64,000 nt of DNA from Tretioscincus oriximinensis (taxonomy: Eukaryota > Chordata > Lepidosauria > Squamata > Gymnophthalmidae): positions 416,505 to 480,504 of the forward strand of contig JAJVDF010000454.1 in the NCBI GenBank assembly GCA_022410635.1. The letters run 5' to 3'. This document shows, one piece after another, positions 57,361 through 64,000 of this stretch. The position numbers and the translations under genes were made by a program. Below the pieces are notes generated by a model that was not told where the DNA came from, did no database searches, and was given only the letters and a program-made list of their open reading frames with translations. Position 1 is the stretch's first letter. Each line of letters starts with the position of its first letter.

Positions 57361-57500
57361 ATCATAAGCCTTTGAGGTTAGATGTAAAGTTCTCGACTCA
57401 CAGAGAATGCTGGGAATTTTAGTAAGACAAATGCAGCAGTGCCATGTGGTGAGAATATATGGCAAGTAATGGGAAACAGGAAACAATATGGAAGGGGAAT
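57361..57500 (+). repeat. Unclassified dispersed repeat X, copy 2
   Basis: Shares GACTCACAGAGAATGCTGG, AATTTTAGTAA, CATGTGGTGAGAAT and AACAATATGG with 43483-43620 in the same order. Confidence 0.6.
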
Positions 57501-59124
57501 GCAGAGACATTCACAAAGGGTTATTCCAGAATAAAACAGATCGGTAGCGAGGCAGCCAATGAGTGCTCACCACTGATTAGTAGCTTGTCTGCTGAGTGTC
57601 TACGGTCTTGATTGGTTGTCCATCAATAGCAACTGTTTCCAAGGTAGAATTGGTTACAGGAGCCTCTGTAGCTTTTCACTCATCCACTCCCCAAAATATG
57701 TCAACATTGGATGGAGTATTTCCTGTCTAAGAAAAGGACACAGCAAGTTTTTATATTTTACATCTGGCCCTTGAGGTTCAAATTATCCCAGTTTCTTCAG
57801 TTCCTGGGATTTTTCAACACATTAAGATTCTAAACCTTGAAATGGAGGAACAATGTTGGTCTACTGTACACCTGCAGGGGCCACAGTTCTTTGGCTTGTT
57901 CCAGGCACCTGACACTACACATCTGTAAGCAGGTGTAGTCAGGAACCCTGCGAATCAAGAGAGACTCCAGAATAACACACTGAAGAACAGAGAGTTTTGT
58001 GCCACAGCAAAATAAATAAATACCGGGGCTCTCTAGCCTGAAGCCATATTGACCCTTCATAAATTCACATCTGAAGTAGTGCTTGTTGCAGCAGGCACTC
58101 TTACATATATGCTCCTTTCAAGAGACTTATTTTTGAAAAAAAGGAAGAAATGTGGGCTCCGATAACATGAAAATTTATTTTTGCTTGCAATGCTTGGAGG
58201 GGAAAACAATATAATGGTTGGTTAATGGCCTAATGAGTCAGCTACAAGCCATTTAGGTTCCCAATGAACTTTAGCTTTTCAATGACTTCTCTAATGAAAG
58301 ATCTATACAAGCGCCTGTCTATTGCCACAAGAGAGATAGTAGGAAAGTCACCTAATCGATTGTGATGGTAAATCAATTGATCTGTAACCCTGTTTTCATA
58401 CAGTGGAAAAAGATATAGAAGGGGAGATTTTACTGCCATCTCATTTCCAGCTAAAAAAAAATCTATAAATAAAAGAGGCAGCTCTGTATTCGGAATAAAA
58501 ATGTTCTCTTTACTATTGTAATTCAAAAGACGCAGAGAAGCTGATGGATGTCCTGTTTTATAGAAGTGTCAGTTACTTTTGTCATTTTTCCATAGATTTA
58601 AAGTTCTAGAAAATTAAAAGTAAAGGATCAAACAGACAGCTTACTTTTCTGCCATGCCTAAGGTTATCTGATTAAGATAAATCAGATGGGTGTTTGGGTC
58701 CCTTTTTTATTATTATGAAATCAGACACATGACAAAAAAACTCCACCACAATATAGACAATAACAACCACAGAAACATGCACTGGAAAGTCTTTGAATTT
58801 ATGGACAATGTTTTGTTTGTCAAAAAAATAAAATATTTCACTTGCAAACCAATCTTCAAAAATTCTATAAATTCACAGTGGTCATATGCATTCTACAGAT
58901 CATCTTGCCAAAAAAACCCTAATATCAACTCTGCATTTCAGAAAAGGAAAAGTCTTCATCAAATATCACCAGTTTATAATTTAAGCTTCAAGGCCATTTA
59001 AATCATTTGAAATAATAAAACAATATTAAAAATCAATCAAGATGAGGTAGGCACCCAATTATACTTAGTTTATCTTGGTAAAGATAAGAATTTTTACTTT
59101 GAAAGTATGTGGTAGTTAGTGCAA
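57501..59124. other. No gene recognised
   Basis: 58590-58720 (GGATCAAACAGACAGCTTAC, TATCTGATTAAGATAAATCA) is undecayed-looking and could be conserved noncoding sequence. Remainder unrecognised. Confidence 0.35.
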
Positions 59125-59439
59125 CACAGGGCAAGTGCACACCACGACTTAAAAACCAATACAGTGTTATAATCTAGAATATAGCAATCACATGTCCGTG
59201 CACAAGAAACATATATATTTCGTGACCAACAGACCCAGTTCCGTAATATCGCTCACTGATCTTCTGGCAATGTAGTCCAATATTTTTTCTCTTTACTTGC
59301 AACAGCCAATAGAAATAACTGCTGAATATGGCGATCATTTTATCATCTCGCGTCTAATTTGTGCACACGCATATGGTCGCAAGAGTGCAGGGTTCTCTGA
59401 AATAATGCCTGAATACCTGAACAATAGTTTATTCCCAGA

Positions 59440-59752
59440 AAAAGAAGAAGAAGAAGAACTGGGTTCTTATACCCCACTTTTCTCACCTTTCAAAGGGACT
59501 CAAAGTGGCTTACAAGAGTATTTTGCCCATGGGCTGACATTCTATCTTCCCCACCAGGCTGTGGTGGTTCCCATTTATCTACTTGCAGTCAGTTGCAATT
59601 TCTTGCAATTCTTTCTTTCGAATAGCTGGGTTGGCTACAGCTACAGGCTAGTGGAAGGTGCTTACCCCTCCCCACGTCCCACACAGGGCTTCAAAACCCG
59701 ATCTCCCACCTGAGAGATGGATTCCTTAGCAACTGAGCTATCCGTGCCTGCA
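59440..59752 (-). mobile_element. SINE A, full length
   Basis: Minus strand: GGCACGGATAGCTCAGTTGC (A box), GATCGGGTTTTGAAGCCCTG (B box), GACGTGGGGAGGGGTAAGCA, GGGAACCACCACAGCCTGGT, TTTGAGTCCCTTTGAAAGGT, GAGAAAAGTGGGGTATAAGA and CCCAGTTCTTCTTCTTCTTC. The most complete SINE A in the window, about 310 bp, useful as family reference. Confidence 0.92.
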
Positions 59753-61119
59753 TTTATTGAGGGTCGACCACTGAAAAACACTTAGCATTTGTACCCCAGA
59801 CTTCCTGATTGAGGTACCCATGAGGTAGAAAAACATTCTGTGCACATCACGACAATATCAGAAAATATTCCAAAGCCGAAGTGTGAGCAACATGGGTTGG
59901 ATCAATGCAAATGAAGCTTGACAAGCTAGCAGATGCTGGCAGAATAACTTCCCATTGGACTCATTTCACCCCAATCACTACTATCCCCTAGTATACTGTT
60001 GGAGGAACTCACTATAGATTCCTGCACCTGGACCTGCCCAGACAAACCATAATGGGTTTAAGATTAATTCAATCCATGTTTGTTGCTGTATTTAGGGTTA
60101 GAGATTTGCACCCCTGTAAACAAACCACAAACAGGACAAATCAGCTTGACACATTTCTAACTATGAATTGCATTTTGAGGAAACTTTCCTTAATTAGGAA
60201 GAGAGGGATAAAGCACATATTAACATGCTACAGAGAAAAGGTAACTAAAGCTGTATCAAGATGTCATTTACTACTTCCACTTTGTATAAATGCTCCAAAA
60301 TGTAGCAGGAATATTCTGAAATATACATGCTTTTTTGGAGAAATCTAAATATAACAGAATTTTTAAAAAATGCTGTTAAAAATTACCTGCCATTGATATG
60401 TGACATTATATTAATTTTATATTATCTCAGATTTTCAGATCCCAGGATAAGTGGGTAAAAACAAGATAATATAGAGAAGCATTTGTTATGCATTATGTAA
60501 AACATTTTACCTGCATAGTCATTATATGAACTATTGCATATTTAAAAGTTTGTGCTGAGCTATAATAGTCATGGACGAGCACTGACCAGAGTGGCCCAAC
60601 CTACGCATTTACTACATTTTGTGACCATCTTCTGAAGCAACCCTCAGCACATAACATAATCTAATGGATCCTTTCTCCCACTTGGGTTGTTCTCCCCACT
60701 CTTGTACTGGAGAAAGGGATAATCGTCACATACAAGAAAGCCTAGTGTCTCATCTGTTATTGATGAGGAAGAGGAACACAATGACACCTTGTTATCATCT
60801 CCCTGGCCATGTGGCAAAGAAACTGACCTCTGATTTGTATTCTTACTTTGCAACTCTCCTTCTGGAGTTCATTGTGAACAGGCAGATCCTTTGCATTAGT
60901 GATATGCTGTTTAGTTTAATGTGAGGTCTCTTCTAGAAGGGCTCCCGTGTATGCAGAAAAGTACAGAATGATTGGGTCCCACAGCAACAAACAGGGCAGA
61001 ACTTTCAGGTGTAGCATCATATACTTCCTTTTTCCCATCTAAATAATTATAACTTTTTTTTCTCCTGTTCAACCAATTCTCCCACACCATAGAAAGAAAT
61101 ATGTTATATGGAAGAATAT
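59753..61119. other. No gene; possible conserved noncoding stretch 60080-60345
   Basis: 60080-60345 has AGCTTGACACATTTCTAACT, CTTTCCTTAATTAGGAAGAG (TAATTA inside a short palindrome) and GTATCAAGATGTCATTTACT, with no repeat similarity. The low divergence impression is only from composition. Confidence 0.25.
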
Positions 61120-61830
61120 ACCCCCTATATACTTGAATATAAGTCGACCCGAATATAAGCCGAGACATCTAATTTTACCACAGAAAACTGGAAAAACCTA
61201 TTGACTCGAGTATAAGCCTGGGATGGGAAATGCAGTGGGGGGGGGGGGGGATGAAGGAGGAAAAGAAACCCAACGCCTCCCCAGCATCCATCCAAAGTGC
61301 CAGTTGCTCCCTGGGGTCCGCAGCCTCCCATGGGGCCATGCAGTCCTCAGGGCCATGTGGTGGAGGCTCCTGGGGGCCCTTGGCATCTGCTTCTTGGGCC
61401 CCAAACCCAGGATGAACAGGCACAAGTAAAGAATGCCAGCAGCAGGGAGGCTCTGGTACTACATCGCCCTCACCTCTCCAGATAGATATGAGATGATGAT
61501 ACCCTCTGCCGCTGCTGCCATACTCTCCTCCAATGCCTGCGCACTGGGGGAGTTACTGAAACCCACCTTGGGCATTGGTCCAGAGGGAGGTAGCAAAGGC
61601 AGCCACCCACGTACAACTGTGCAGGCTATAGAAGACACAGGACCATGCTGGGAAGTGTAGTCCCACCTGTGGCTTGGGGAAAAGGCAAGGACAGAGGAGG
61701 TCAAAGAGGTTCCAGGGGAGCAGAAGAGATTGGAGAACACTCACACAGCACCCACGTATAAGCATGGGGGGCTTTTTTCAGCTTTAAAAATGTGCTGAAA
61801 AACTAGAGTATATACAGTATGTAGTTTAAA
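61120..61830. mobile_element. Repeat with GTATAAGC-type ends, GC-rich interior
   Basis: Left part carries TATACTTGAATATAAGTCGA, CCCGAATATAAGCCGAGACA, ATTGACTCGAGTATAAGCCT; right part CCCACGTATAAGCATGGGGG, TGTGCTGAAAAACTAGAGTA, TATACAGTA. The outer ends (TATATACTTGAATAT and, inverted, TATATACTCTAGTTT) are loosely inverse. I know this CGAGTATAAGCCGA sequence as a widespread amniote interspersed repeat, but not its class. The interior has a 14-G run at 61241 and GC-rich DNA with many overlapping frames that are not genes. Confidence 0.6.
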
Positions 61831-64000
61831 TATACAGTACAATAGCCATGAAAAGAGAGGAGTTATGCTAAGACTGAAATAGGATGTTCCATCAAGAATC
61901 GCGGTTCTAGCACTACAGAGTGTGCTTTGCAAAGTGTAATTTTACTAGTACTTAGTCAATTTTGGTATGGAGGATGCAAAGTTCACTGAAGTATATATAT
62001 GCTTTCAGGCACATATAGGGATCTACAAAGCTACCTGGAAGGGATTCTTCCTGCACCATCAGGTCTCTTTCACTATATGGATTATCTAATAATATGGATA
62101 AACCATACGGATTATCTAATAATTTTTGGAAATGCTACAAATGATACCAAAGTAGAATGGAAAAGATGCTCCTAAATTACTCTACTAACATAATTTTTAA
62201 GACATAAATGGTAATAGTAAAAAAATAAAACAACCAAGGCCCATTTATGCACATAACATGCTAGAACCAATGGTACATTGAGCAGGTTAGATCTCATGAA
62301 TTGTGAGACAATGCATATTGTGAAACAGATGTGAACTTGTTAATCCACAGGTGGGGCTGTTCACTGCTGGGTCTGATGTTCACTGGCTAGCTCCGCATTG
62401 GTTTTGAATCAACAGACAGCATTCTTCAGCACAGAGGTCTCAAGGAAGATGCAAAGATTGACTTTGCCATGTTGTCCCAATGGTTCACACTTCTTGCAGT
62501 GATGTCCATACACATGAATCCAGATCAACTGGAGTTAGCATAAATGTGGATCTGATTAATATGAGTTGCACTAATCCAGTCTTGAGTGCTCAAGTATAAA
62601 CCTTTTCTGCTCTGGAATAAAACTAGATCCTCATAGACAATATGAACTAGTGAAATCCTTAAATTGGATTGAGCATAAAAGATCAAGAAACAGATAACTT
62701 ATACACCTTCTTTGCATAATCGAAGTCCCTAAAGATATCATAAATACAGATTTTCCACTATAAATTACTCATCCAAATTGGTGGGTATACCAAATAGAAT
62801 TTCTTTACTTAAAATGCACAGGTCTAGTCTTATGTCTCTTTTGATGAGCAGCCATTGAGGATTGTGGCTGAAAAGCAGAGATTCAGACTGGAAACTTTCC
62901 AGATCAGAAATAAAAATGCCTTTGAAATCAAGCCAGAGAAGCTGTTTTCTGGCTACAGGTCCTAGGACACCAATATGTTTGCAATCAAGTTCGGCAGGTG
63001 GATTTAATTACTTAGGTTTGCCATGGCTTATGCTCCATTTGTTTGAGGTGAATAACAACGGTGAACATATTGTCGAAAAGAGGGCATCCAGAGAGCTTAT
63101 TCATTACTTACAACTGGAAAGTCAGTCAAGGTTTCACCAAAATCTCCCAAGTACAAAACCTCCCAATTACGTCTTCCTTATGAAATACAGCTGAATTCTT
63201 AATCATGATGAACTTAATTAACATGCAAGAAAAGCAGAAAGCTAATCACTAAAGTGGTTAACTCATTTTCCATGGCACATAGAGAGATTTTTTGACTTGT
63301 GGACTTCTTCCCATTCAGAATACAGGATTATTTTTTTTTAAAAAAAAGAGGCTCAAATGGCTTAAAAATAATGACATTTGCTGGAACACTTTTGTTGCAA
63401 CTGGGTGCAGTGAGGTTTGCATACTTTCTGGATTTGCAAAAAAATTACAGATTTACAGTATAGGCTGTGCACTTCTGAAAAACCTTCCTCTGTATTACAA
63501 AATATCTGGTAAGAGATGCAGTTCCAAGAGGCTTTCCAGATGAATTTCTGGGACACATAGGGAGAAAAATGTTGCTTTTCACAACTGTTAATGTAAGGGA
63601 GATTCTTTACCATTTCTGTACATACTTGTGCAAACTCACTTTCTAATCTTTTTCACATCTCTTTTGAAGCCTCTCTGCTTAGAAATGCTGCTTGTTGCTT
63701 TGAAGTCAGTACAGAGGCAACTAGAGAGCTTCACATCCAGCATGTGTGCACTTCTGCAACTGATACAGCAGTGGGCAAATTGTAACCCAGAGATTTGCAC
63801 CGCATCAAGTGCATTAGCAGATTCACATCTACATCTTAGCATAGGCTAATCCACTTCTAATGGGATCCAACTTGCTTAATAGAGAAGAATGCTGAAGAAT
63901 CGTGATTGACTCGATTTAATCCAGTATGTGAATAAATGGCCAACAAAGTATTTAAGCTTCTACAAGTGACTTTGAGGGCATCCTGCAGAACACTGGCTCT
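61831..64000. other. No gene recognised
   Basis: 62083-62128 has a near tandem duplication around GGATTATCTAATAAT. 62860-63190 holds a 110-codon frame without recognisable domain and could instead be conserved noncoding DNA (GTGGATTTAATTACTTAGGT). Nothing else stands out. Confidence 0.4.

Noticed and set aside
59700..59752. Possible tRNA gene
   Set aside because: A and B boxes are present but no cloverleaf can be formed, and the sequence continues into a SINE body and TTC tail.
61175..61740. Cluster of seven overlapping frames on both strands
   Set aside because: GC-rich repeat interior with few stops by composition; no frame stands out and no domain is seen.
62862..63194. 110-codon frame
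   Set aside because: No recognisable domain and no supporting splice or promoter signals; kept only as unclassified DNA.

Overview
The window reads as vertebrate intergenic or intronic DNA, most likely from a squamate reptile (lizard or gecko). I see no host protein-coding exon, no functional tRNA or rRNA gene, no operon structure and no CRISPR array. The organism call rests on the mix of repeats: CR1 and L2 LINEs, an L1-like LINE, a Penelope-like element with a GIY-YIG endonuclease, several tRNA-derived SINEs and many small DNA transposons. Single scattered N bases point to a draft assembly. Almost every open frame is a relic of a LINE reverse transcriptase or a product of simple-sequence composition.

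Layout. 0-9 kb: CR1 fragments at both subfamily tails, a fold-back DNA transposon with an exact 8-bp target duplication (3.0 kb), SINE pieces and a 1.9-kb decayed L2 reverse transcriptase on the minus strand (6.4-8.3 kb). 9-18 kb: a Penelope-like insertion with a stop-free endonuclease domain (10.9-11.7 kb) and two long asymmetric copies of the fold-back family (15.6 and 17.4 kb). 18.8-23.1 kb: a 4.3-kb L1-like element on the minus strand with ORF1 start, endonuclease, reverse transcriptase and zinc knuckle, framed by a 14-bp target duplication at a TTTT/AAAA site, with an internal deletion joining ORF1 to the middle of the endonuclease. 24-37 kb: SINEs, one with a large composite microsatellite tail, another split by a small hAT-type element, and further fold-back elements. 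37-50 kb: CR1 and L2 ends, a LINE C-terminal fragment, microsatellites, two more L1 3-prime fragments and a 199-bp Penelope hairpin with an 11-bp target duplication. 50-64 kb: a 1.1-kb CR1 ORF2 fragment, a two-unit tandem of the fold-back transposon inside another inverted-repeat element (56.4-57.1 kb), a SINE and a repeat with CGAGTATAAG-type ends.

The best candidates for something new are the YAGGCTGACCAGAT fold-back family (short palindromes apparently made from the left arm of a longer asymmetric element, plus a tandem two-unit form moved as one block) and the hairpin-only Penelope derivative with a hammerhead-like motif in its arms. Between repeats, several AT-rich stretches look like possible conserved noncoding elements, but only an alignment could tell.
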